Shown: piece after piece, positions 1 through 9,690 of the stretch
Layout of the letters: the number at the start of each line of letters is the position of its first letter
How positions within the stretch are numbered: position 1 is the first letter of the stretch
Assembly: GCF_023159225.1 (NCBI RefSeq)
Contig: NC_063188.1
Coordinates: 13,661,086 to 13,725,085 of the forward strand
Length of the DNA stretch: 64,000 nt
Direction of reading: 5' to 3'
Source: Perognathus longimembris pacificus
Taxonomy: Eukaryota > Chordata > Mammalia > Rodentia > Heteromyidae
Notes under the pieces: generated by a model
The model's database searches: none
What the model was told of the DNA's origin: nothing
What the model saw: only the letters and a program-made list of their open reading frames with translations
Position numbers and translations under genes: made by a program

Positions 1-42
1 GAGTAGCTAGGATGACAAGCATGAGCCAGCGGTACCTGGCTT
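1..42 (-). repeat. Truncated 7SL-derived SINE (window edge)
   Basis: GAGTAGCTAGGATGACAAGC is the antisense of the first 40 nt of the B1-like arm (sense form CCTGTAATCCTAGCTACTC). The rest lies outside the window. Confidence 0.7.
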
Positions 43-164
43 CCACTGTTGTACTTTTCAGCCTGCCCTAGACTACAAGAAAGAACTCTAATATCGGTGC
101 TGTCCATGAGAGACACACGGAGAAACCCAAAAGGATTCATCGAAGTCAGTGATTTTTTTTTGTT

Positions 165-440
165 GTAATGATGGTAAAATACACATTAGGTAAAATTCAC
201 AACGATGTAACCATTTGCAAGCGCCCAATTCAGTGTCATTTAGTACATTCCCAAATGTGGTACCCCTGTCACCTCTGTTTCGTTGTGGGTGGCATCCAGA
301 CTCCCCTGGCCTTTCAGCAGCCATTCCTCAGTCCCTTCCCCCATCAGCTGTCAGAAACCACCGATCTGCTCTCTGTCTCTAGGAATTTGCCTAGTATAGA
401 TATTTCATAGAAGTGGAAGAATACAAGATGTTATCTCTGG
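165..440 (+). repeat. L1M-type LINE 3' UTR fragment
   Basis: Shows the old L1 3' UTR signature: AAAATACACATTAGGTAAAA, then CAATTCAGTGTCATTTAGTA, then a C-rich block, then TCTCTAGGAATTTGCC and CATAGAAGTGGAAGAATACA. Diverged, consistent with an old mammal-wide insertion. Confidence 0.75.
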
Positions 441-939
441 TATTAACTAGCATTTTAGTACCTACTTTAGGTACTTTTAGTACCTATTTATGTACTGCTC
501 ATCACCAGAGACATGAGGAACCTGTCTCATATGCATACCAGTTAGCAGAAGTGTCTATTTTCTAGAATACTTAACTCATAAAAGGTGTATACTGGGTGAC
601 TCATTTGTACCATTCTGGTTCAACCTTATAGCCACTTTCAATGGTAATGTCCTCTATAAAGGATATGTCATCCAAGGCTCAGAGAAATTGTGTAACTAGA
701 CGCACTTTGCATGAATAGTTAAGAATCCAACTTAAGTCCTTCCACTATTATTTATTATGTCTTTAGTCCTACTTGCAGTCAATCTGTTTACTTGAAGGCC
801 AAATTTTGTCTTCATGGTATATGCTACCTGAGCCATCTTGGCCTCCTTAAATCCCCATATTGACAGACACTCATAGTCAGGGAGCTAATCTTACTGTTGG
901 AAGGACCAAAGTGTTTCCACGGATAGGAGCCCCACAGGA
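441..939. other. Unique sequence, nothing recognised
   Basis: Only a local TAGTACCTA / TTTAGGTACTTTTAG redundancy near 455-495. No open frame or repeat signature that I can name. Confidence 0.5.
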
Positions 940-1012
940 GGGCTGGGAGGTAGCTCCATGCCACTCTGCCTGCCTAGCATATGCAAGGCCCTGATTCCAT
1001 CCCCAGTAATGC
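940..1012 (+). repeat. ID-like (tRNA-Ala type) SINE monomer
   Basis: GGCTGGGAGGTAGCTCCATG through CTGATTCCATCCCCAGTAA matches the ID head with degenerate A and B boxes. No right monomer follows. Confidence 0.7.
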
Positions 1013-1450
1013 ACATGAAAGGCCTGAATTGAGTACCCTAATGTTCATGTATATTTACTTCCCAGAGAGCTGAATCGAACCCTTCCCCTTTATCTTCCAC
1101 TCCTGATAGCACATGGAAATGCTAGTAAGAGGGACTTAGGAAGAACTCCTTAAATATTCTCAAAGTCAGTTTTTAAACTAAATCATATTCAAGCTCTGGT
1201 ATTTGATTATTGAAAACACATATGAACTGATGATCAGACATCACTATGTCCTGTCAATAAAGATGAGAACCTATGATCCAAACACATCTGGAGACTCCAG
1301 AGAAAACTAAACTCAGTTGATTCCAGTCTGAAGCAAAGGCCCCCAATCAATCAAGCTGCCTCTTGAGGACTGAGGATTGGATTGTGGCAATCTAAGGTCC
1401 AGAAGGGCCTTTGTAAAATACCTCCTACCTAGGCATTTGTTTTAGGTGTT
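1013..1450. other. Unique sequence, nothing recognised
   Basis: Moderately AT-rich DNA with no repeat family or exon signal I can support. Confidence 0.5.
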
Positions 1451-1567
1451 TGGTTTGTTTCTTGAGACAAGGCTTTGCTATGTAACCCAGGCTAACCTCA
1501 AACTCCAGGTCCTCCTGCCTCAAGTTCCATAGTACTGAGAAGATAGGCATGAAACCGCATGCTCAGC
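1451..1567 (-). repeat. B1/proto-B1 7SL-derived SINE
   Basis: Antisense B1: GAGACAAGGCTTTGCTATGT, CCCAGGCTAACCTCAAACTC, CTGAGAAGATAGGCATG. No tRNA-like right arm, so it predates or differs from the composite families elsewhere in the window. Confidence 0.75.
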
Positions 1568-2313
1568 TTAGGCCTCGATTTTTACACGGGGACTCGTCAT
1601 GTCCCATGTGCATGGATAAGGCATAGTAAGAGCTTGGCCCAATTTCTGCAGCAAAATTTGGGGAAAGGGAGAAGGAAACTGGGAGCTGTTCCACTGTTTT
1701 ATGGATTCCAAGATGTTTGTTGTTGTTGTTGTTTTTAAAAAAAAATAAAGGTCTATGAATGGGAGTAGCATTTAGAAGAGTTCAATGGAACTAAAAGAGA
1801 CAAATATTGATACTCAACAGTCATCTTCTATAAGAAGAAGAAGAATGGTACTGCCTGATTCAAATAAGCAAAACAGATGTTTCTCATGTGTTATGAGTCG
1901 AAAATCATTCCTTCATGTGGGATCAGTTAAAAAAAAATCAAGCTTGGGACTTAGTGTATGTTTAATATAAAAGCTCTCAATAAAACGACTAGAGGGGAAA
2001 TCCAAGCAAGGGCATGCTACAATCACCAGTGCAAATAATCAACTAGTCAGCATTCACTGCAGAGAGATCAAGGGACACAAACATGTGAAGACGGCAATTA
2101 CTGAAAAGGAAGGTGGTGAAAGAGAGAAATGTTCTTTGCCATCAATGCTGACCAGAGTTCAATAGGCAGAGTTGCTCCCAGCATAAGTGGGATTTGGAAC
2201 TTAGAGATGAACTGAGCCGAGCCACAGAAGATAAAAAATGAAAAATTAATTCTTTTGACAAGTAATATGCATTAGAAAAAGCTTCAGATGAGGTCTTAAA
2301 AATGCATGAAACT
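1568..2313. other. Unique sequence with short (GTT)n and A-runs
   Basis: A short GTT repeat with poly-A lies at about 1718-1748. Otherwise no recognised element or gene. Confidence 0.5.
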
Positions 2314-2542
2314 GCCAGGCACCAGTGGCTCATGCCTGTAATCCTAGCTACTTCAGAGGCAGAGATCTGAGGATCGTGGTTCAAAGCCAGCCCAAGCAGG
2401 AAAGTCCATGAGACTCTTATCGCCAATAAACTACTCAGAAAAAGCCAGAAGTGGCGCTGTGGCTCAGTTGGTAGAGTATTAACCTTGAGCAAAAGAAGCT
2501 CAAGGACAGTGCCCCCATGACCTGAGTTTAAGCCCCAGGACT
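2314..2542 (+). repeat. Composite SINE, family B (7SL left arm + Geo-type right arm)
   Basis: The left arm begins CCAGGCACCAGTGGCTCATG with CCTGTAATCCTAGCTAC. The right arm runs from GCCAGAAGTGGCGCTGTGGC to AAGCCCCAGGACTG. It is followed directly by a purine-rich microsatellite. Confidence 0.9.
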
Positions 2543-2553
2543 GATTTAAAAAG

Positions 2554-2655
2554 AATGAAGGGAGGGAGGGAGGGAAGGGGAGAGGGGAGGCTAGGGGAAT
2601 GGGGAGGAAGGGATGGGAAGGGAAAGAAGGAAGGAGGAAAGAGAGAAAGAGACAG
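2554..2655 (+). repeat. GGGA/GGAA purine microsatellite at a SINE 3' end
   Basis: Interrupted GAGG/GGAA repeats of about 100 bp, starting 12 nt after a family B SINE. Confidence 0.9.
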
Positions 2656-3437
2656 AGAAATGCATAAAGTGCCCCATAGAATAGCTAATTGCAGACTGTG
2701 TCGGGCAGGTATGATGAAAGCCTTGAATCTAGAATCCTCTCACATAATAGAAGAGTCCCAGCAGGACTGAAGATGCACTGTGAAGCACAATTGTAGGCTC
2801 TCAGGTTGCTGAGAAGCAAATGGACATAGAAGTCCCTGAGATGTGCCTAGGGTCATCCAGGAAATTCGTCGTGAAGTAGAACTGAAAACTCTATGCTCCA
2901 TTATTCCACCCTGGGAGCCCACTTTATGAAAGAGACAGAAATCAAAATGGATTATAGAAAACATGATTGCTCTTTCGCAAGACAGATATAAAATGAGGAT
3001 GCTTCCAGAAAAGAAGAAAACGTTGTCATTCCCTTACATTTGGTGAACAGTAGCTCTTTTTGTTTTAAAGTATTCAGGGAATAAAAATAGTCACCAGATC
3101 CAAAAGAAGAGACACACAGAACAGGGAGCCACAAAGAAAGTCTTGATGAGTCAGGAAGGAGTCAAGGACATTGGAAGGCTGCCTAACAAAACCAGTAAGG
3201 AAAGATGAAAGCAATGTAGTTTGGGCAGTTGAAGGAATAGAAGAAGGCCATATGATCAAAGTGTATAGAGAAACTCCTTAAAGGTCATGGCTCCAGGGAA
3301 CTCAGACATCCCAGCCAGATTTTAGAATCCAAGATAGAGGGGTCATCTTTGCAGTGTATATAGGAAAACTAGAGAAAAATACAAACCCTCAATATTATGT
3401 AATGGGTATAAAATACCCTGGAAGCATAAAGGAAATA
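2656..3437. other. Unique sequence, nothing recognised
   Basis: Short chance open frames on both strands with no protein family resemblance. Confidence 0.5.
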
Positions 3438-3730
3438 TACAAATCTTTTTTTTTTAATTTTTATTGTCAAACTGATGTACAGAGCGGTTACAGTTTCATA
3501 CGTTAGGCATTGGATACATTTCTTGTACTGTTTGTTACATCGTCCCTCATTCCCCCCTCCCCTCTCCCCATTTCCCTCTCCCCCCATGAGTTGTTCAGTT
3601 CATTTACACCAAACAGTTTTGCAAGTATTGCTTTTGTAGTCGTTTGTCTTTTTTTACCCTGTGCCTCTCGATTTTGGTATTCCCTTTCAATTTCCTAGTT
3701 CTAATACCAGTGTACGCGGTTACAAATCTT
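3438..3730 (-). repeat. Short L1 3'-end retroposon with exact target duplication
   Basis: The element is 3448-3720 and reads on the minus strand. It has a G-rich polypurine tract, the 3' text GTAACAAACAGTACAAG..., AATAAAAATT and a poly-A (poly-T on +). TACAAATCTT occurs at 3438-3447 and 3721-3730 as the target duplication. The polypurine tract and tail are typical of LINE-1 3' UTRs. Confidence 0.75.
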
Positions 3731-3819
3731 CTTATTCTAAAAGAGATTATGAAATTACAAAGCATTTCTTGAAATATTCTGAACAAACTGGTTCTTGGTT
3801 TAATCATTATACCATACGT

Positions 3820-4000
3820 GATGATAGCTGCTATTTCACATGCACATATGTGCCAAGCATCCTGCTGCATGAGGTCTTCACATGATTTTCTTTCTCCCTT
3901 TCATGGCTACTTAATTTATCCACTGCTAGTAACATACACATTAGCTCCGTTTTTCCAGATGAGGAAACTGAGGCTCCAAGCAATACAGTCATTGCTCTTG
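3820..4000 (-). repeat. MIR fragment
   Basis: Antisense MIR core: ATGTGCCAAGCATCCTGC, then CAGATGAGGAAACTGAGGCT. Ancient mammal-wide SINE. Confidence 0.65.
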
Positions 4001-5171
4001 GAGAAACAATCTGTCATAGGACACCCCATCAAAGCCATAGTATCCCTACCCTGCCTCAATAACTGTGACGGCTTCATTACTAAAGATTCTCCCACTGGTA
4101 GAAGAAAGATCTGGCAAAGGTGTGACTATAGGATGTTCCTTCTGGTTTTCAGGAAAGAGAAACTGCAAAAGAGAGGCTCTGGGAGGAAGGGCCTGTTAGG
4201 AGGCTGAACCAATGGAAGGGAATAAGAATAAGCGATTCTTGTGAAATAGCTGCATGGAGGAACCGGTAGACAGTAGCGACAAAGGGCGTGTCACAGGGCC
4301 AGACTTTTACTTAGTCATTTAGGACATCAGAAAGAGCTTCTCATGACCATGCAAGTTAATCCATCTCACCCTTTCTGTGACTCTCCATTCTGTGGACTGC
4401 CAGATGAGCATATATGTTTCATGCAGGAGCATATATGGGATCAAGCCCAAGACATGTCATTTCTAGGCTTATGTTTTAAATGCTGATGGATGGGAGAGGG
4501 GGTATCCATCATGGAGTAATTGCTATTTTAAATGAGGGATGAGGAAAACTTTCCTTGGTACCATGAAGGAATTATATATTAGGGTAGAAAAAAAAACAGG
4601 TGAGTCACCATTCAAAGATGTAATCCCAAAGCACAGGTCCTTCCATTTCATCCATATTTGACACATACCAATATGGGGGAAGCTAATATAATAAGGAGAA
4701 AGAAAAGGGAACAGAAGGTATGGTAACCCTCTGGGAACAAGTGTTGAATGTTGAAGTTCTGGTAACTCATCTCTCTTCATTACTGCATTTTAAGGGAAGA
4801 AGAGCTAAGGTGGAGTGTTAACATAGGAGTGGCTGCAACTGTCACTTGATAGATACGACAGCCTTTTGAGAAACTCCTGGAAGTCAGGCTGGCAAACTTA
4901 AAGGAGAGCAATGTTCATATATAATAGCAGCTTTATTTTCTTTGCAGTTGAGGTTAAGTCTGGTTTTTAGACTGGGAATCTAAAGTAGCTCCCAAAGGAA
5001 AGAGAAAACTTGAGTGTTATGTGTAATGGGGTATTCCCTACCATACCCCCAGCTCCATCATGGTGATACTTCCCTATACTACTGGTAGTTCTAGTTCTGC
5101 TAGGCAAATTTCCAACACTAACTGCCTCTGGCCGAAAGGACTGCCTGTCCCTAGAGCCTACCTAGATCATC
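4001..5171. other. Unique sequence, nothing recognised
   Basis: No repeat or exon signature found in about 1.2 kb. Scattered short frames only. Confidence 0.5.
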
Positions 5172-5415
5172 AAGAACAAAGTGAGGGGCTGGGGATATGG
5201 CCTAGTGGCAAGAGTGCCTGCCTCATATACATGAGGCCCTGGGTTCGATTCCCCAGCACCACATATACAGAAAATGGCCAGAAGTGGCGCTGTGGCTCAA
5301 GTGGCAGAGTGCTAGCCTTGAGCAAAAAGAAGCCAGGGACAGTGCTCAGACCCTGAGTCCAAGCCCCAGGACTGGCCAAAAAAAAAAAAAAAAAAAAGAA
5401 GAAGAACAAAGTGAG
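5172..5415 (+). repeat. IDL-Geo dimeric SINE (family A) with target duplication
   Basis: The element is 5186-5401: ID-like left half, GGGCTGGGGATATGGCC to TTCGATTCCCCAGCACC, then the Geo right half ending CCAGGACTGGCC and a long A-tail. AAGAACAAAGTGAG flanks it at 5172-5185 and 5402-5415. It abuts the 5' edge of the next SINE. Confidence 0.95.
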
Positions 5416-5652
5416 CCAGCCACTGGTGGCTCACACCTGTAATCCTAGCTACTCAGGAGGTTGAGATCTGGGAATCATGGTTCAAAGCTAGCCTAGACAG
5501 GAAAAAAGCAACTGTGAGATTCTTATCTCCAGTTAACCACCACAAAGCCAGAAATGAAGCTGTGGCTTAAATGGTAAAGCAGTAGCCTTGATCATAAAAG
5601 TTCCTAGGCTCCAAGGTCCAGACTGTGAGTTAGAGCCCCAGGACCAGCATGC
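5414..5652 (+). repeat. Composite SINE, family B
   Basis: CCAGCCACTGGTGGCTCACA start and CCTGTAATCCTAGCTACTCA; diverged right arm GCCAGAAATGAAGCTGTGGC and AGAGCCCCAGGACCAGC. Confidence 0.85.
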
Positions 5653-5783
5653 ACAAAGGAAAAACCAAGTAAGAAGTACAAGGGGTGAATAGCAAGGGTT
5701 GGAGATAGATGGGGACAGCTGCCTATCCCAGATAGGCATATAATGGAAAAAGGTTTTGGAGAGAGACTTGGGGATGGAAACAG

Positions 5784-6009
5784 TAGGCCTGCTTCTCATT
5801 TTTTTTTTTGCCAGTCCTGGGGCTTGGACTCAGGGCCTGAGCACTGTCCCTGGCTTCTTTTTGCTCAAGGCTAGCACTCTACCACTTGAGCCACAGCGCC
5901 ACTTCTGGCTTTTTCTATATATGTGGTGCTGAGGAATCGAACCAGGGACTTCATGTATATGAGGCGAGTACTTTACCACTAGGCCATATTCCCAGTCCTA
6001 GGCCTGCTT
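5784..6009 (-). repeat. IDL-Geo SINE with target duplication
   Basis: The body is 5795-5998, poly-T first. The 11-nt TAGGCCTGCTT occurs at 5784-5794 and 5999-6009. Full-length dimer with both halves present. Confidence 0.93.
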
Positions 6010-6039
6010 TTTAAATTCCCAGGGAATGGATTACTCTAC

Positions 6040-6373
6040 AATGCCATATTTTTAGGATGATACTAGGAATTGAATTCGGAGCCTCATGCTTGTTAAACAG
6101 GTATTCTACCACTTGAGTCACTCCACCAGCTCCTTTTTATGTCGGTTCTTTTCAAGACAGGCTCTTTCTTTATGCCAGGACCTCCTAGAATGTTATCCTT
6201 CTATTTGTGCTTCCCTTGGTTGCTGGAATAACAGGCACGCACTTCTGTACCCAGCCATTGACTCAGATGGAGTCCTCACAAACTTTTATGCTGGGATGGC
6301 CTTGAACTGTAGCCTCCTAATCTCTGTCTCCCAAGTAGGTAAGACTACAGGTTTGAGCCACCATGCCTGGCTA
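6040..6373 (-). repeat. Trimeric composite SINE, family C (two 7SL-like units + ID-like unit)
   Basis: Read on the minus strand: two successive 7SL-like units (antisense signatures CAAGTAGGTAAGACTACAGG and GGTTGCTGGAATAACAGGCA), then an ID-like 3' unit (antisense TGATACTAGGAATTGAATTC...CACTTGAGTCACTCCACCAG). Heavily diverged, so older than families A and B. Confidence 0.65.
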
Positions 6374-6397
6374 GTATGCCACCATTTTGTTCATTCA

Positions 6398-6530
6398 CTC
6401 AACAACAATATTCGTAGGGCATTTATTATGTGCCGAGAACTATGATAGGCATTGGCAATACACCACTCAACAAAACTACCCCTTTAGCATCTTATAGGAG
6501 AGATGAACAAAGAGAAATAAATACAGACCT
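6398..6530. repeat. L2-like LINE fragment
   Basis: CATTCACTCAACAACAATAT, GCATTTATTATGTGCCGAGA and TAGGCATTGGCAATACACCA resemble the common L2 3'-region text. Diverged. Confidence 0.5.
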
Positions 6531-6536
6531 ATAGGG

Positions 6537-7195
6537 GAGGGATTGGTTCCAGGATGTACCTCATGGATACTAATATATGCTCAAATGTAATGACAAACTT
6601 GACTTACTTTGTATTAGAAGGTCCATTCTTTTTGTATATATGTATTAGAAGGTTCTTTATTCTTTTATACATGGGAAATATAAATAACTTCTAGAAATAA
6701 GCATGGTAGCTGGGCACTACCGTGGTGGCTTAGACCTGTGAATCTACTCAGAATATGAGGCTCATTGTTTGAAGCTAGCCCAGGCAGGAAAGTCTGTGAG
6801 ACTCTTATCTCCAATGAACCACCAGAAAATCTGAAATGGTGCTGTGGCTCAAGCAGTAGAGCAGTAGCCTTGTGCACAAAAGCTCAGAGACAGTGCCCAG
6901 ACCCTCAGTCAAGCCTCATGACCAACAAGAAAAAAAATAGTCCTAGTGTTGACATATAGCATATACATCTTCCTATATACTTAAAATCATCTTCAGGTTA
7001 CTTATAATATTTAATCCAATGTAAATGCTATGGAAATAGTCATACTGTATTATTTAAAGAATGATGGATGGGGGATTGTGTACATTTTCAGTAACTTTAA
7101 AATCATATTTTGGATCTTTACAAACATATTTTGGATCTTCAATTGGCTGAATTTTCAGATGGGAAATCCATGGATATAGAGAACGGCTTTTATTA
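6537..7195 (+). mobile_element. MER2/Tigger-like DNA transposon fossil, split by a SINE
   Basis: GGGATTGGTTCCAGGA at the left, then after the SINE at 6710-6940 CATATACATCTTCCTATATA, AATCATCTTCAGGTTACTTA and AATGTAAATGCTATGGAAAT. These match the MER2-type order I know. No transposase frame remains. Confidence 0.65.
6710..6940 (+). repeat. Composite SINE, family B, inserted in the MER2-like element
   Basis: GCTGGGCACTACCGTGGTGG start; right arm GAAATGGTGCTGTGGCTCAA and GTCAAGCCTCATGACCAAC end. Confidence 0.85.
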
Positions 7196-9059
7196 CCAAT
7201 AGAAATACGTACTATGAGCAGAACCACAAAATAGTTCTTTCCTGCAAAGGAAAAAAACAACAACCAAGTGTGTCTTGAGCTGGGGAAACAAGATGGCTTC
7301 ACTAAGGTAGCCTGAGGCTCAGAGTGTGTCCTCAGTGAAGAGGAGAGGCCAGTGACTTAAGCAGCCAGAACCCTCTCCAGGGCTGAAGTCATGTGTGGCT
7401 CTTCTGTGAAGATACTTTAGGAACTGTGGTTGTAGACATTGCTGGTCAGGCAAGAGGCTCTTTGAGAGGCTCTCTACCTTTTGTCCCTGATAGTAAACCA
7501 AAGTTGCTCAAGGCCCAGGCGCTCAGATGGATTCCAGAGACCAGCCTGAATATGGACTAGTAGGGCGATTGGCTGTGATGAGACTCGAAAATATTTCTAA
7601 AGCCTACAGCCTCAGAGAGTCATTTCCCAGGAATCTCTTTTTCCTGTTATCTGCAGGGGATGCGCAGTTGCCCCACAGCTGCACCTGGCATTGGTTAGGG
7701 TTCTCCACAGAGCTTCAGGGAAAGTGCACGTAGCAGTGGAGAATGAGAGCAAGAACGGGAGCCAAGGAAGCAGTCCCTGCCAGTAACTTCCGTTCATTCC
7801 CTTTCTCTTTCCCTCAGCATGGCTGCCCAGGGAGCCTCCAGTGATGGCTTGTGGTGATCTGTTTGTTTCGCAATTGGCAAAGGAGGAGGGAGCCCTTTCG
7901 GACATTTTTGCCCAGAGGCCCCAGATTTCTCAGTATGAAATTGCCAAATACGCAACTTTGGGTGGATATTTGGCTCAATCACTTGAAGGGCTTGTCAGTG
8001 CCTAAAATGGAAATTGTTAGAAAGCAGAGGATGGTGGTTGCCAGCAACCATGAAATGGAAATGACCAAATCATTTATTTTTGCAATGAATGTCATCCCCT
8101 AACATTACAAAGGCAGATATTTTTTCTAGCTGAAAAGTACTGACTACCTACCTATAAAAATTCTTCAAAAGTAGTTCTGTGTGCCATGTACACAAACACA
8201 CATACCCCTATCTGTCTCCCCCACCTCTGCCTTGGCTCCTAAACCAAGCTTTTTCAGCCATATTTCTGGAGCCCAGCAACAACCTGGGACAAATTAAGAG
8301 GCTGGCTGATTGTGAAAGGTAATCAGGCTTCAGACATCCTATAAAGTGAATGGGGAGTTCATTCAGTTCTTTCGAAGATGGTGTGTGGTCGACTTTCCAC
8401 ATGGGAAATAGATGTTACCCCCCCAAAACAGCGTGGGTCTTCTAATAATCCATTCAAGACTTGCTCTAGTTCTATGTAGGAGACATGACACTTACTAAGG
8501 TTTTACTATATTAAGCCTCTCAGCAGAAAAGCCACTCAAGATCTCCAATTTGGTACCTTTTGTTTTTGAACTCGGATACTTTTATTCTGAGTTAAAGAGA
8601 AAGAGACTGGAAAATACATTGTGGGTTGACACTGGGGAATGTGAAAGACCTACTAGTATTTCTCTGAAAACAGCCATTAAGATACTGTTCCCTTGAGCCA
8701 ATTCCTGGGAGGCTCTAACCACATTCCAAGTCCCAGCTCTTTCTTTTACTTTTTTCCATATTGACTTCTGTATTAGGATCAGTGAAAATTTATACTGCCA
8801 TAAATTTTATTTTAAAGTAGTACTTTATATGTCTTTGGCTTGAAAATAGTTCAATAACATCTGCATAGTTCAGACTGAAAATTAAGATGGCTTCATTTAG
8901 CGTTCATTAAAGTAAGCTTTGAGAGTGATCAGATTATAGTCATCAGTGCAGTTTTTTTGAGCAGCTTTGTGTTTTTTTTTTTTTTTACAGAGGTGGCTTT
9001 TACCAGTAATTTGTACAGATTGGTGTCCGATCTATTAGGTCAGCAGATTTGGCATTAAG
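7196..9059. other. Unique sequence, 1.9 kb without SINEs
   Basis: Contains only a short poly-T at about 8973. The longest open frames are under 100 codons and look like chance. Confidence 0.5.
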
Positions 9060-9315
9060 AAAAGTCCCAGGAGCTGCACACTGGTAGCTCACTGATAATC
9101 CTAACTACCCAGGAGGCTGAGATGTGAGAGGATCATGGTTTGAAGCCAGCCCGGACTAGAAAGTCCTGAGACCACTATCTCCAATGAACCACAAAAAAAG
9201 CTGGAAGTGGAGCTGTGGCTCAAGTAGTAGAGCACTAGCCTTAAGCAAAAAAAAACAAAAAAAAAAAAACAGGGACAGCTCCCAGGCCCTGATTTCAAAC
9301 CCCAAGACTGGCAGC

Positions 9316-9354
<39 letters not shown>

Positions 9355-9411
9355 GACAGAGACAGAGACAGAGACAGAGAGACAGAGAGACAGAGCACAA
9401 AAGTCCCAGGA
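9060..9411 (+). repeat. Composite SINE, family B, with GACA microsatellite tail and target duplication
   Basis: AAAAGTCCCAGGA occurs at 9060-9072 and 9399-9411. The insert therefore includes both the SINE (9073-9315) and the repeat that follows it, so the microsatellite grew from the SINE tail. Confidence 0.9.
9308..9396 (+). repeat. (GACA)n / (GACAGA)n microsatellite
   Basis: GACA units followed by GAGACA units, lying inside the target duplication of the preceding SINE. Confidence 0.95.
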
Positions 9412-9489
9412 ACATTCATATTTAGATGAGCCACTCAAGAGCATGATGGTTCACTGCTAAGATCCCTTAGCCAACTCTCACAGTGCCAG

Positions 9490-9690
9490 CTTTCTGTCTA
9501 CTAGCTATATAACCCTGAGGAAATGAATTACTTCTAAGAGCCTTAGTTTCCTAATCTGTAAAATAGGAGTAGTAATCAAAACCCTGCAGAGTAAAGTTCT
9601 GAGGATTAGACGAAATCAGATGGACATGGAAAGTGCTTAGAACAATGTCTAGCATGCACACAGTAAGTAGTTAGTCAATGGAAACAAACC
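9490..9690 (+). repeat. MIR element
   Basis: TACTAGCTATATAACCCTGA, AGTTTCCTAATCTGTAAAAT, GTGCTTAGAACAATGTCTAG and CACAGTAAGTAGTTAGTCAA follow the MIR consensus over its core and 3' end. Confidence 0.85.

Noticed and set aside
5186..5275. tRNA-gene-like A and B boxes in many ID-like heads
   Set aside because: These are tRNA-derived SINE promoters with A-tails and target duplications, not tRNA genes; no cloverleaf-complete tRNA was seen.
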